A DNA stretch of 64,000 nt from JAWLBY01 sp041687455 (lineage in GTDB: Bacteria > Pseudomonadota > Gammaproteobacteria > Xanthomonadales > Xanthomonadaceae), in the NCBI GenBank assembly GCA_041687455.1, contig JAWLBY010000013.1, forward strand, positions 1 to 64,000, read 5' to 3'. The notes under the pieces were generated by a model that was not told the DNA's origin, did no database searches, and was given only the letters and a program-made list of their open reading frames with translations. Of this stretch, positions 8,442 to 16,180 are shown one piece after another (position 1 is the stretch's first letter; each line of letters starts with the position of its first letter). The position numbers and the translations under genes were made by a program.

Positions 8442-10439
8442 ATGCGCAGCGAACGCCAGACCCGTCCACCACGACTGCTGCTGCCTGCCGCCCAACGGCG
8501 CCGCCGGCTGCGTGGCGCGCTCGGCATGTTGCTGTCGCTCGCCGCCGCGCTCGGCCACGCCGGCACGCCGAGCTTCGAGCTGCACAGCAACGATCGCTGG
8601 ACGCCGACGCTGGCGCTCGACAGTGCGGTCGAAATGCAGGTGCACGGGCTGGTTGCCGAGGTCGTCGTGCGGCAGGCGTTCGTCAACGACAGTGGCGACT
8701 GGCTGGAGGGCCGCTACCTGCTGCCGCTGCCCGACCGCGCCGCGGTCGCTCGGCTGCGGATCCGGATCGGCGAGCGGCTGATCGAAGGCGAAGTGCAGGA
8801 GATCGCCCACGCCCGCGCGCTGTATCAGGCCGCCAGCACGGACGGCCGGCGTGCCGCACTGGTCGAGCAGCAGCGGCCGAACCTGTTCCGCACCGCGGTG
8901 ACCAACATCGGGCCGGGCGAGACGGTCGAGGTCGAGGTCGGTTACTGGCAGGCAGTCGACTACCGCGACGGCGAATTTTCGCTCGGCCTGCCGCTGACGC
9001 TCACGCCGCGCTACCGATCCGCCAGCGACACCGCCGATCCGGTGCCGCCGATCACGGTGGCGCCGGCCAGCGACGGCAGCGTCGCCGCAGCGAGCGGGCT
9101 CGAGCCGAGCGTCAGCCTGCGCGTCGAGCTGCAGGCCGGTGTGCCGCTGGCCGAGGTCTACAGCCCGACCCACGCGATCGCCGTGCGCGCGCACGGTAGC
9201 GCCGCCAGCGTCGAACTGGCCGATCTGGTCGAGCCGGCCGACCGCGACTTCGAGCTGCGCTGGCGGCCGTGGCCGAGCCGCGAACCGCAGCGCGCGGTGT
9301 TCGTCGAGCGGGTCGACGGCGACGAGTTCGCGATGCTCATGCTGCTGCCGCCGGCCCGGCCGGTGGCCGCCCTGCCGCGCGAACTGGTGCTGGTGGTCGA
9401 CACTTCCGGCTCGATGCACGGTGACGCGATCCGGCAGGCGATCGCCGCGCTCGACGGCGCGCTGCTGCGGCTGCGCCCCGGCGATCGTTTCAATGTGGTC
9501 CGTTTCAGCAACCACAGCGAGCGGCTGTTTGCCGAGTCGGTAGCGGTCACTCCGCAGTCGATCGGCGAAGCGCGGCGGTTCGTCGCGGAATTGCGCGCCG
9601 AGGGCGGCACCGAAATGGCGCCGGCACTGGCGCTCGCGTTCGGTGGCGAGGTGCCGGCCGGCTTCGTGCGCCAGGTGGTGCTGGCGACCGACGCCGCGAT
9701 CGACCGCGAGCAAGCGCTGCTGACGCAGATCGAGCGTCTTCGCGGCGACGCACGGCTGTTCCCGATCGGCATCGGCAGCGCGCCGAACGCCCACTTCATC
9801 CGCAAGGCCGGCGAACTCGGGCGCGGAACGCATGTGCTGATCCGCGACATCGGCGAAGTGGCGCAGCAGATGGAGGCGCTGTTCGCCCGGCTCGACCGGC
9901 CGATGCTGCGCGACCTCGAACTGCAGTTTCCGCAGCCGGCCGAGGCCTACCCCGAGCGGGTGCCCGACCTCTACCACGGCGAACCGCTGTTGCTGGTCGC
10001 CCGGCTGCCGCGGCTGCAGGGGGAACTGACGATCCGCGGGCATACCGCCGATGCGCCATGGCAGTCGTCGCTGAGACTGGATCCGTTGCTGCAGCAACCG
10101 GCCGCCGGGATCGGCCGACTGTGGGCGCGGGCCCGGATCGAGGCGCTCGAGGATGCGTTGCGACACGGCGCCGACGAAGGCGCGATCCGCCCGCAGATCG
10201 TCGACACCGCGCTGCAGCACGGCCTGACCAGCCGCTACACGAGCCTGATCGCAGTCGAACGCACACCGATACGGCCGATCGACGCCGCGCTGACTTCGAG
10301 CGTGATTCCGAATGCGGCCCCGGCCGAGACGCTGGCGATGGCGCAGGGCAGCACGGCGGCACGCAGCCGGATCGGCATGGCGCTGGCGCTGAGTCTGCTG
10401 ATCGGTGCCGTGCTGCGCGGACGGACCGGTTTCGCCTGA
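8442..10439 (+). CDS. Sortase target protein with VIT and vWA domains
   Basis: A 665-aa exported protein, the expected substrate of the sortase encoded 300 bp downstream. It has a twin-Arg-rich N-terminus followed by a signal helix (residues 25-42), a VIT domain (about 50-170, with AVFVND-like and LEGRYLLPLP motifs), a vWA domain with intact MIDAS DTSGSM near 318 and a C-terminal hydrophobic helix (about 640-655) ending in basic residues. This matches the marine proteobacterial sortase target family (TIGR03788). The sorting signal is unusual: no LPxTG/LPxTA is present, and the best candidate is QGSTA just before RSRIG and the helix. The ATG has a good GGAG ribosome site. Confidence 0.9.
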   Translation: MRSERQTRPPRLLLPAAQRRRRLRGALGMLLSLAAALGHAGTPSFELHSNDRWTPTLALDSAVEMQVHGLVAEVVVRQAFVNDSGDWLEGRYLLPLPDRAAVARLRIRIGERLIEGEVQEIAHARALYQAASTDGRRAALVEQQRPNLFRTAVTNIGPGETVEVEVGYWQAVDYRDGEFSLGLPLTLTPRYRSASDTADPVPPITVAPASDGSVAAASGLEPSVSLRVELQAGVPLAEVYSPTHAIAVRAHGSAASVELADLVEPADRDFELRWRPWPSREPQRAVFVERVDGDEFAMLMLLPPARPVAALPRELVLVVDTSGSMHGDAIRQAIAALDGALLRLRPGDRFNVVRFSNHSERLFAESVAVTPQSIGEARRFVAELRAEGGTEMAPALALAFGGEVPAGFVRQVVLATDAAIDREQALLTQIERLRGDARLFPIGIGSAPNAHFIRKAGELGRGTHVLIRDIGEVAQQMEALFARLDRPMLRDLELQFPQPAEAYPERVPDLYHGEPLLLVARLPRLQGELTIRGHTADAPWQSSLRLDPLLQQPAAGIGRLWARARIEALEDALRHGADEGAIRPQIVDTALQHGLTSRYTSLIAVERTPIRPIDAALTSSVIPNAAPAETLAMAQGSTAARSRIGMALALSLLIGAVLRGRTGFA

Positions 10440-10442
10440 CAC

Positions 10443-10473
10443 GGGGCGCCGGAGTCGTCGGACTCGGCGCCCC
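10443..10473 (+). terminator. Hairpin after the sortase target gene
   Basis: GGGGCGCCGGAGTC pairs with GACTCGGCGCCCC with one bulged base and a 4-nt loop, starting 4 nt after the stop codon. It is GC-rich but not followed by T residues, so it may attenuate read-through into the small gene and sortase rather than end transcription. Confidence 0.5.
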
Positions 10474-10553
10474 GGTTCGATCCCGCAACGGACATCGTTG
10501 CTTTGCAGCGTGCGATGTCGCTGCTGCCGCTCGCGACAGTGAAGGAGAGCGCC

Positions 10554-10751
10554 ATGATCCTGGTCATCGAAAATCCGGACACACTTGATCGTCGTGTCGA
10601 TTCCGTGCCGCGCGTGCACGAGTGCTCGCTGCAACAGACGCTGCGGCGGATGGGGTTCTACGCGGCGCGTCCACCGAAGCCGCGAATCCGATCCGGCGAA
10701 GGCAGCGCCGCCACGCCGCGGCAACCGAAGTCGCCGGCCGATGAACGCTGA
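10554..10751 (+). CDS. Small protein overlapping the sortase start
   Basis: A 65-aa hypothetical protein beginning MILVIENPDTLDRR, with a strong GGAG ribosome site 6 nt before the ATG. The N-terminal half looks like a folded peptide (a short strand, then VHECSLQQTLRRMGFY); the second half is basic and Pro-rich. There is no signal peptide. It overlaps the class GN sortase by 11 bp, which suggests translational coupling. I do not recognise the family. Its place inside the sortase locus suggests a role there, or it may only deliver ribosomes to the sortase start. Confidence 0.55.
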   Translation: MILVIENPDTLDRRVDSVPRVHECSLQQTLRRMGFYAARPPKPRIRSGEGSAATPRQPKSPADER

Positions 10752-11319
10752 GCGGTCCGCAGCGTCGCGTCCGCGGCGCGCGATCGCCGCGTTGCTGGCG
10801 ATCGCTGCGGCGATGCTGTTGCTCGACGCCGGCTGGATCCACGCCAAGGCCATGCTGGCGCAATGGCTGCTGCAGCGCGCGTGGGCGGCCAGCGCGGAGA
10901 CCGACCGCGAGCAGCGGCCGTGGCCATGGGCCGATACCCATCCGGTCGCGCGGTTGCGGATGGCGCGGCTCGGCGTCGATCAGATCGTGCTGGCCGGGGA
11001 CAGCGGTCGCAGCCTCGCGTTCGGTCCCGGCTGGGCGCCGGCCAGCGCGGCACCGGGCGCGGCCGGAACGGTCGTGATCAGCGCGCATCGCGACACCCAC
11101 TTCGAATGGCTGCGGCAGGTGCGCGTCGGCGATCGGATCGAACTCGACACGCATCGCGGCACCCGGCGCTACCAGGTCACCGAAAAGCTGATTGCCGACG
11201 GCAGCGCGCAACGGCTGGCGCTCGATCCGCGCTCCGATCGGCTGCTGCTGGTGACCTGCTGGCCGTTCGATGCAATCGCGGCGGGCGGCACGCAGCGCTA
11301 CGTCGTGCTCGCCGACTGA
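10741..11319 (+). CDS. Class GN sortase
   Basis: A 192-aa membrane-anchored cysteine transpeptidase of the Gram-negative sortase class. The N-terminal helix (about 15-30, AIAALLAIAAAMLLLDAG) anchors it with the catalytic domain in the periplasm. The conserved His lies in ISAHRDTHFEWL near 117 and the catalytic Cys in LLLVTCWPF near 173, the typical TCWPF box of this class. The start at 10741 is chosen because it lies just before the membrane helix; the open frame extends 52 codons upstream only as an antisense-like shadow of the small gene. It should process the VIT/vWA protein encoded upstream. Confidence 0.92.
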   Translation: MNAERSAASRPRRAIAALLAIAAAMLLLDAGWIHAKAMLAQWLLQRAWAASAETDREQRPWPWADTHPVARLRMARLGVDQIVLAGDSGRSLAFGPGWAPASAAPGAAGTVVISAHRDTHFEWLRQVRVGDRIELDTHRGTRRYQVTEKLIADGSAQRLALDPRSDRLLLVTCWPFDAIAAGGTQRYVVLAD

Positions 11320-11547
11320 CGCCCGCCGGGCATGAGCCCGGTGGATTCCGGCCTGGCGCATCTACCGGAATCGATCACGACTTGGGGAATCCCCGGCGTG
11401 CGCGCCGCCCTTGGTCGTCCACGAGCGCCGGCGCAGCGACGCTCGCGGTGCGGCCCGCCGGCAGGTGGTGCGGTGTTCAGCGCGCGCTGCGTGCGCAGGC
11501 GGTATCTGTGGACCATCGCACCGCTCGAACGATCCGGGAGAAGCGAC

Positions 11548-11814
11548 ATGCGACTGCTATTTGTCGGAGGCACGGTTGACAACAGCGAACTGGACCTCGA
11601 GGACGAGGCCGCGCTGACCAAGTACTACCCGCTCGACAGCGAGGGCCGCTCGCGCGCGCAGTACCGCCTGTTCGAGATCGGCCGCGACGACGGCGCGATC
11701 CACTACGCCGTCTACGCCGCGCTCGATCTCGCCGACGAGGAGATCGAGCGGATCATCGAGGAACGGCAGTACCCGCGCCGGTTCCAGGCCAGCGAGCGGG
11801 AAACGATCCACTGA
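11548..11814 (+). CDS. Conserved-looking hypothetical protein (88 aa)
   Basis: A small acidic soluble protein starting MRLLFVGGTVDNSELDL, with a GGGAG ribosome site 7 nt before the ATG. It has alternating strands (QYRLFEIG, AIHYAVYAAL) and a C-terminal amphipathic helix (DEEIERIIEERQ). No signal peptide or cysteines. I do not recognise the family. The frame is open 72 codons further upstream but that part reads as intergenic Arg/Pro-rich DNA. It stands alone between the sortase and rpe. Confidence 0.65.
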   Translation: MRLLFVGGTVDNSELDLEDEAALTKYYPLDSEGRSRAQYRLFEIGRDDGAIHYAVYAALDLADEEIERIIEERQYPRRFQASERETIH

Positions 11815-11877
11815 CGGCGATGATCCGCAGCGGCCGCGGCGGCGCTGCGTGCGGCGAACGGGCCAGCCCGGCGCGAT

Positions 11878-12555
11878 TCAGACCGCATGCACGCGCGCCA
11901 CTTCGGCGCGCATGCGGCCGATCACGTCGGCATAGTCGGCGGCGTTGAAGATCGCCGATCCGGCGACGAAGGTGTCGGCACCGGCGCGCGCGATCTCGGC
12001 AATGTTGTCGACCTTGACGCCGCCGTCGATCTGCAGCCGGATGTCACGGCCGCTGCGATCGATCAGTTGCCGCGCACGGCGCAGCTTCTCCAGCGCCGAC
12101 GGGATGAAGCTCTGGCCTCCGAAGCCGGGATTGACCGACATGATCAGGATCAGGTCGATCCGGTCGAGCACGTAGTCGAGGCAGGACAGCGGCGTCGCCG
12201 GGTTGAACACCAGTCCGGCCTGGCAGCCGTGGTCGCGGATCAGTTGCAGCGTGCGGTCGACGTGTTCGCTGGCCTCCGGATGGAAGCTGATCAGGCTGGC
12301 GCCGGCGCGGGCGAAGTCCGGCACGATCCGGTCGACCGGCTTGACCATCAGGTGCACGTCGATCGGCGCCGTGACGCCGTGCTTGCGCAGCGCCTCGCAA
12401 ACCAACGGGCCGATCGTCAGGTTCGGCACGTAATGGTTGTCCATCACATCGAAGTGCACCCAGTCGGCACCGGCGGCGATCACGCCATCGACTTCCTCGC
12501 CGAGGCGGGCGAAGTTGGCGGACAGGATGGACGGGGCGATCAGGCAGTTCGACAT
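11878..12555 (-). CDS. rpe: Ribulose-phosphate 3-epimerase
   Basis: Interconverts ribulose 5-phosphate and xylulose 5-phosphate in the pentose phosphate pathway. The 225-aa TIM barrel has all family signatures: IAPSILSANFARLGEEV at the N-terminus, the metal/catalytic HFDVMDNHYVPNLTIGP near residue 34, the DVHLMV strand near 66, ILIMSVNPGFGGQSFI near 136 with Met and His/Asp ligands around it, and the phosphate loop QIDGGV near 175 and FVAGSAIF near 196. Length is normal. It stands upstream of no obvious operon partner on this strand. Confidence 0.96.
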   Translation of the reverse strand: MSNCLIAPSILSANFARLGEEVDGVIAAGADWVHFDVMDNHYVPNLTIGPLVCEALRKHGVTAPIDVHLMVKPVDRIVPDFARAGASLISFHPEASEHVDRTLQLIRDHGCQAGLVFNPATPLSCLDYVLDRIDLILIMSVNPGFGGQSFIPSALEKLRRARQLIDRSGRDIRLQIDGGVKVDNIAEIARAGADTFVAGSAIFNAADYADVIGRMRAEVARVHAV

Positions 12556-12656
12556 GACAGGCTCGGGGTACGGGAGGGATTCGGGATTCCGGCGGACGAT
12601 CGCGGCGACATGCCGGCACGGCGTTCCGCTGCTGCTGCCGGACGGGCCTGCTGCGC

Positions 12657-12995
12657 TCAGCGCGTCCGCCGCTCGCGGCAGATCGCCTCGTAGGCGGTAT
12701 TGATCTCGCTGGCGCGCTTTTCGGCGATGCCGCGGATTTCCTCCGCGGCACCGGCAACCTTGTCCGGATGGTACTGGCTCATCAGCCTGCGATAGGCACG
12801 CTCGACCTCGTCGTCGCTGGCATCGCGGGTCAGCCCGAGCGTCGCGTAGGTGCGGTCGCGGGCGGCCGGGCCCGTCCGGACCAGCCAGCCGGCATCGATC
12901 GCATGGCCGATCACGGCACCGATCACGGCGCCGAGCGGATGCCGCAGCACCAGCAGGCCGATCAGGGCGCCGAGCAGCTTGCCGGTGTATCGCAT
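12657..12995 (-). CDS. Membrane-anchored J-domain protein (short DjlA-like)
   Basis: A 112-aa DnaJ-family co-chaperone that should stimulate an Hsp70 ATPase at the inner membrane. Residues 4-30 form a glycine-rich hydrophobic segment (LLGALIGLLVLRHPLGAVIGAVIGH) resembling the start of DjlA/TerB-like proteins. The J domain at about 48-110 contains YATLGLTRDASDDEVERAYR and the essential HPD in SQYHPDK. The central TerB domain of full-length DjlA is absent. The start at 12995 has GGAG 6 nt upstream; the longer frame adds only a Pro/Arg-rich tail. It lies 102 bp upstream of rpe in the same direction. Confidence 0.85.
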   Translation of the reverse strand: MRYTGKLLGALIGLLVLRHPLGAVIGAVIGHAIDAGWLVRTGPAARDRTYATLGLTRDASDDEVERAYRRLMSQYHPDKVAGAAEEIRGIAEKRASEINTAYEAICRERRTR

Positions 12996-13112
12996 CCGCT
13001 CACTCCGTCGAGAGCCGCCGGGACCGGCGGGTGGCATGGGGGGAACACCGCGCCGGCAGGCCGCAGGCCGCAAACCGGGCGGATTGTAGCAAGCGACCGG
13101 CCGGCGTCCCGG

Positions 13113-13118
13113 TAGAAT
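13113..13118 (+). promoter_or_regulatory. Candidate -10 element for purC
   Basis: TAGAAT lies 30 nt before the purC ATG in the 150-bp gap to the divergent J-domain gene. No -35 at good spacing is visible (the nearest, TTGTAG at 13084, is 23 bp away), so this is a weak call. Confidence 0.25.
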
Positions 13119-13147
13119 GGCGTGCTTTGCCGACCCGCGACGCTCCG

Positions 13148-14047
13148 ATGGCGACCACCCTGCACACGTCCGAACTTCCCGGCCTCGACCTGCTGCATCG
13201 CGGCAAGGTTCGCGATGTCTACGCGCTGCCCGGGCAGCGTCTGCTGATGGTCGCGACCGACCGGCTGTCGGCGTTCGATGTGGTGTTGCCGGACCCGATC
13301 CCGGGCAAGGGCGAGATGCTGTGCCAGATATCGAATTTCTGGTTTGCCCGCACCGCGCATCTGATCGCCAATCACCTGACCGACATCCCGGTCGCGAGCG
13401 TGCTGCCGGCCGGGGTCGATCCGGCGCTGTACGCCAGGCGCGCCGTCGTCACCGAGCGGCTGCGGCCGCTGCCGGTCGAGGCGATCGCCCGTGGCTATCT
13501 GATCGGCTCCGGCTGGAAGGACTACCAGGCCAGCGGCGCCGTCTGCGGCATCGCGCTGCCGGCCGGGCTGCAGCAGGCCGAGCGTCTGCCGGAACCGATC
13601 TTCACGCCGTCGACCAAGGCCGCGGTCGGCGACCACGACCAGAATGTCAGCTTCGACGCGGTGGTCGACGCGATCGGCGCCGATCTGGCCGAGCAGGTTC
13701 GTGACGCGACGCTGCGGATCTATCGCTTCGCGTCCGCGTTTGCTGCCGAGCGCGGCATCATCATCGCCGACACCAAGCTCGAATTCGGTCTCGACGCCGA
13801 GGGCCGGCTGAAGGTCATGGACGAGATGCTGACCCCCGATTCGTCGCGCTTCTGGCCGGCCGACCAGTACCGGATCGGGATCAGCCCGCCGAGCTACGAC
13901 AAGCAGTTCGTCCGCGACTATCTGGAAACGCTGGACTGGGACAAGACCGCACCGGGCCCGACGCTTCCGGCCGACGTGATCGCTGGCACCCGCGCCCGCT
14001 ACGCCGAGGCGCTGCAGCGGCTGGCCGACATCGACATCGACGCCTGA
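13148..14047 (+). CDS. purC: Phosphoribosylaminoimidazole-succinocarboxamide synthase
   Basis: Joins CAIR and aspartate to form SAICAR in purine biosynthesis. The 299-aa length matches the longer proteobacterial/fungal-type SAICAR synthase. Motifs include LHRGKVRDVYAL near residue 17, TDRLSAFDVVLPDPIPGKG near 38, EAIARGYLIGSGWKDY near 113 and the nucleotide-site IIIADTKLEFGLD near 210 followed by DEMLTPDSSRFWP. The ATG at 13148 matches the usual N-terminus (LHTSELPGLDLLHRGK). The frame is open upstream without conserved sequence. Confidence 0.96.
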   Translation: MATTLHTSELPGLDLLHRGKVRDVYALPGQRLLMVATDRLSAFDVVLPDPIPGKGEMLCQISNFWFARTAHLIANHLTDIPVASVLPAGVDPALYARRAVVTERLRPLPVEAIARGYLIGSGWKDYQASGAVCGIALPAGLQQAERLPEPIFTPSTKAAVGDHDQNVSFDAVVDAIGADLAEQVRDATLRIYRFASAFAAERGIIIADTKLEFGLDAEGRLKVMDEMLTPDSSRFWPADQYRIGISPPSYDKQFVRDYLETLDWDKTAPGPTLPADVIAGTRARYAEALQRLADIDIDA

Positions 14048-14072
14048 TCGACCCGCAAGCGGCGGGTCGATC
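14046..14072 (+). terminator. Hairpin at the end of purC
   Basis: GATCGACCCGC pairs perfectly with GCGGGTCGATC across a 5-nt loop; the left arm overlaps the purC stop codon. No strong T-run follows, so termination may depend on the 18-bp repeat immediately downstream as well. Confidence 0.55.
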
Positions 14073-14092
14073 GGCTGCGAGCGCCACTGCGC

Positions 14093-14164
14093 AGGAGCGG
14101 CTTCAGCCGCGACGTTCTGCTTTCTGGCCAGGACATCAGACAGGGTGCGGCTGAAGCCGCTCCT
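14093..14164. repeat. REP-like inverted pair downstream of purC
   Basis: An 18-bp sequence with core GCGGCTTCAGCCGC (14093-14110) recurs perfectly inverted at 14147-14164 around a 36-nt spacer. The same core occurs near 171, 681, 3140, 5540 and 16010, making it a dispersed palindrome family of this genome. The rest of the gap to 14316 shows no gene. Confidence 0.85.
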
Positions 14165-14316
14165 CGCACACGGCCGCGACTGCAGTCCGGGATACTGCTC
14201 ATCCGGTCCCGCGCGGGATCGAGCCGCCTTGCTGTGCGAGGTGCCTTGTCCCGGCGGGACGGTTGCGGCGGGCCGAGACCCGCCCTACGCTGGCCCGGTC
14301 AGCTCGGAGTCCGATC

Positions 14317-14811
14317 ATGGAACAGACGCTCGAACGCGACGACCCGCGCCGCCCGGTCGACCGCTTCCTCGGCAACTACAGCGAGGACCACCGGCATCCG
14401 GTCAACAAGCGGATCCACTGGATCTGCGTGCCGCTGATCGTCTGGACCGTGGTCGCGGCGCTGTGGGTCGTGCCAGTGCCGGCAGGGTTCGGCAAGCCGG
14501 GGCTGTGGGCGGCGCTGGCGATGGTCGCGGCGACCTCGTTCTACCTGCGGCTGTCGCGGCCGCTGGCGTTCGGCATGCTGGCCGCGTTCGCGGTGCTCGC
14601 TGCGATCACCCATCTGCTGCACGGCCTGCTCGGCCCATCGACACTGCTGTGGAGCGCGCTCGGCGTGTTCGTCGCGGCCTGGATCGGCCAGTTCATCGGC
14701 CATCATGTCGAAGGCCAGCGGCCATCGTTCCTGACCGATCTGGTCTACCTGCTGATCGGGCCGCTGTGGCTGATGGCCCACCTGTACCGCCGCGCGGGCT
14801 GGCGTTACTGA
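14317..14811 (+). CDS. Mpo1-like (DUF962) membrane protein
   Basis: A 164-aa integral membrane protein of the DUF962/YGL010w family. The yeast member Mpo1 is an iron-dependent dioxygenase that shortens 2-hydroxy fatty acids in alpha-oxidation. The signature RFLGNYSEDHRHPVNKRIHW lies at residues 15-34 and supplies conserved His residues; a second HxxxH-like set (GQFIGHHVEG) lies near 127-136. Four hydrophobic segments are visible at about 37-58, 64-82, 85-104 and 106-130. The ATG has GGAG 8 nt upstream. Enzymatic role in bacteria is inferred from the family. Confidence 0.85.
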   Translation: MEQTLERDDPRRPVDRFLGNYSEDHRHPVNKRIHWICVPLIVWTVVAALWVVPVPAGFGKPGLWAALAMVAATSFYLRLSRPLAFGMLAAFAVLAAITHLLHGLLGPSTLLWSALGVFVAAWIGQFIGHHVEGQRPSFLTDLVYLLIGPLWLMAHLYRRAGWRY

Positions 14812-15091
14812 GCCCCGGATCGGCTCGAGCGGCTCCGTCACATTGCCGTCGACGTCGTCCGCCCGGGCGATCCCGCGATTGCCGCGCGGGCCGACACCCG
14901 GCGTGGCTGCGCCATCTGTCAATCCAGCGTACAGCCGAGCGCAGTCAACGGCCCGGAGCAGGACCGGCGGTGGGCGGCGGCGTGCGGTCCGCTGCACTGC
15001 CGTTGCCCGTGGTCGACGACGCGGCATTCGCCCGGAACAGCGCGGTGGCCGTTGACTGACCTTACACTGGCACGCCGCCGACGACGCTCCG

Positions 15092-15976
15092 ATGCCGCGC
15101 TCCCACCTGTTGCTGGTCCTGCTGATCTGCGTCGTCTGGGGCGGCAATTTCCTGATGTCGGCCGCGGCACTGCAGGAACTGCCGCCGCTGCTGTTCACCG
15201 CGCTGCGATTGCTGCTGGTCGGGACGCTGCTGCTGCCCTGGCTGCGGGCGCCCGCGAGCGACCAGTGGCTGCGGCTGGCGGCGATCTGCCTGTGCAACGG
15301 CGCTCTGCACTTCGGACTCAGTTTCTGGGCGCTGCAGATGGCCGGCAACCTCAGCTCGCCGGCGATCGTGATGCAGAGCTACGTGCCGATGACGACGCTG
15401 CTGGCAGTGCTGTTCCTCGGCGAGCGGGTTGGCTGGCGCACCACGCTCGGCATCGTGATCAGCTTCGGCGGCGTGCTGGTGCTCGGCTTCGATCCGCTGG
15501 TGCTGCAGGCCCCGGCATCGGTACTGCTGATGCTGGTGTCGGCGCTGTTCCTGGCGATCGGCACGGTGCTGATGCGCGGGCTTGCCGGTGTGCATCCGCT
15601 CGGGTTGCAGGCATGGAGCGCGATGATCGGGATCCCGCCGCTGCTGCTCGCCAGCCTGTGGCTGGAAGGCGATCCGCGCACGGCGGTCGATGCCGCCAGC
15701 GCGGTCGGCTGGGCCGGTGTCGCCTACTCGGCGCTGTTCGCATCGGTGCTCGGACACAGCCTGTTCTTCTGGCTGGTGCAACGCCATCCGGTCTCGTACA
15801 TCACGCCATTCCTGCTGCTCGCGCCACTGGTCGCGATGGCACTGGGCGTGGCGTTCTGGGGCGACCGTCCGGGACCGCGACTGCTGCTCGGCGGTGCGAT
15901 GGTGCTCGGCGGCGTGCTCGGTATCGCACTGCGGGCGCGGACCAGAGCGCGGGTTGTCGTGCCAGTCGACGCGTAG
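15092..15976 (+). CDS. EamA/DMT-family transporter
   Basis: A 294-aa polytopic membrane protein with ten hydrophobic helices arranged as two EamA repeats (about 8-135 and 145-283). The first helix carries the usual VVWGGNFLMS motif and the fourth-fifth helices SYVPMTTLLAVLFLGERVG. Members export amino acids, metabolites or drugs; the cargo cannot be predicted here. The 280-bp gap upstream (14812-15091) holds no gene or clear regulatory signal. Confidence 0.9.
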   Translation: MPRSHLLLVLLICVVWGGNFLMSAAALQELPPLLFTALRLLLVGTLLLPWLRAPASDQWLRLAAICLCNGALHFGLSFWALQMAGNLSSPAIVMQSYVPMTTLLAVLFLGERVGWRTTLGIVISFGGVLVLGFDPLVLQAPASVLLMLVSALFLAIGTVLMRGLAGVHPLGLQAWSAMIGIPPLLLASLWLEGDPRTAVDAASAVGWAGVAYSALFASVLGHSLFFWLVQRHPVSYITPFLLLAPLVAMALGVAFWGDRPGPRLLLGGAMVLGGVLGIALRARTRARVVVPVDA

Positions 15977-16002
15977 GGCAGGTCTCGGCCCGCCAGGCGA
16001 AA

Positions 16003-16024
16003 GATCGCGGCTGAAGCCGCTCCC
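16003..16024. repeat. REP-like palindrome
   Basis: Copy of the GCGGCTGAAGCCGCTCC element between the EamA gene and the convergent DUF1329 gene. It could act as a shared 3'-end structure for both transcripts. Confidence 0.7.
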
Positions 16025-16111
16025 ACCGGGGAGCGGCATCGCGATTTGCCTCATTGCGACGCAAGTCGGCAGCGGTGCGTCCGCGCCGAGAGACACCTCG
16101 AGTCCCGATTC

Positions 16112-16176
16112 CGATCCGGGATCCCGAATCCCGAATCCCGAATCCCGAATCCCGAATCCCGAATCCCGAATCCCGA
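16112..16176. repeat. Tandem heptamer array (CCCGAAT units)
   Basis: Eight to nine CCCGAAT units (GGGATTC on the minus strand), starting beside a GATCCGGGATC palindrome and ending 5 bp from the DUF1329 stop codon. Same unit as the array at 2994-3106. Confidence 0.9.
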
Positions 16177-16180
16177 GGAA

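Noticed and set aside
7605..10853. A 1082-codon open frame covering the response regulator and the whole target gene on the minus strand
   Set aside because: Only the last 229 codons resemble a protein family. The rest is the antisense of the VIT/vWA gene, a common artefact at this GC content.
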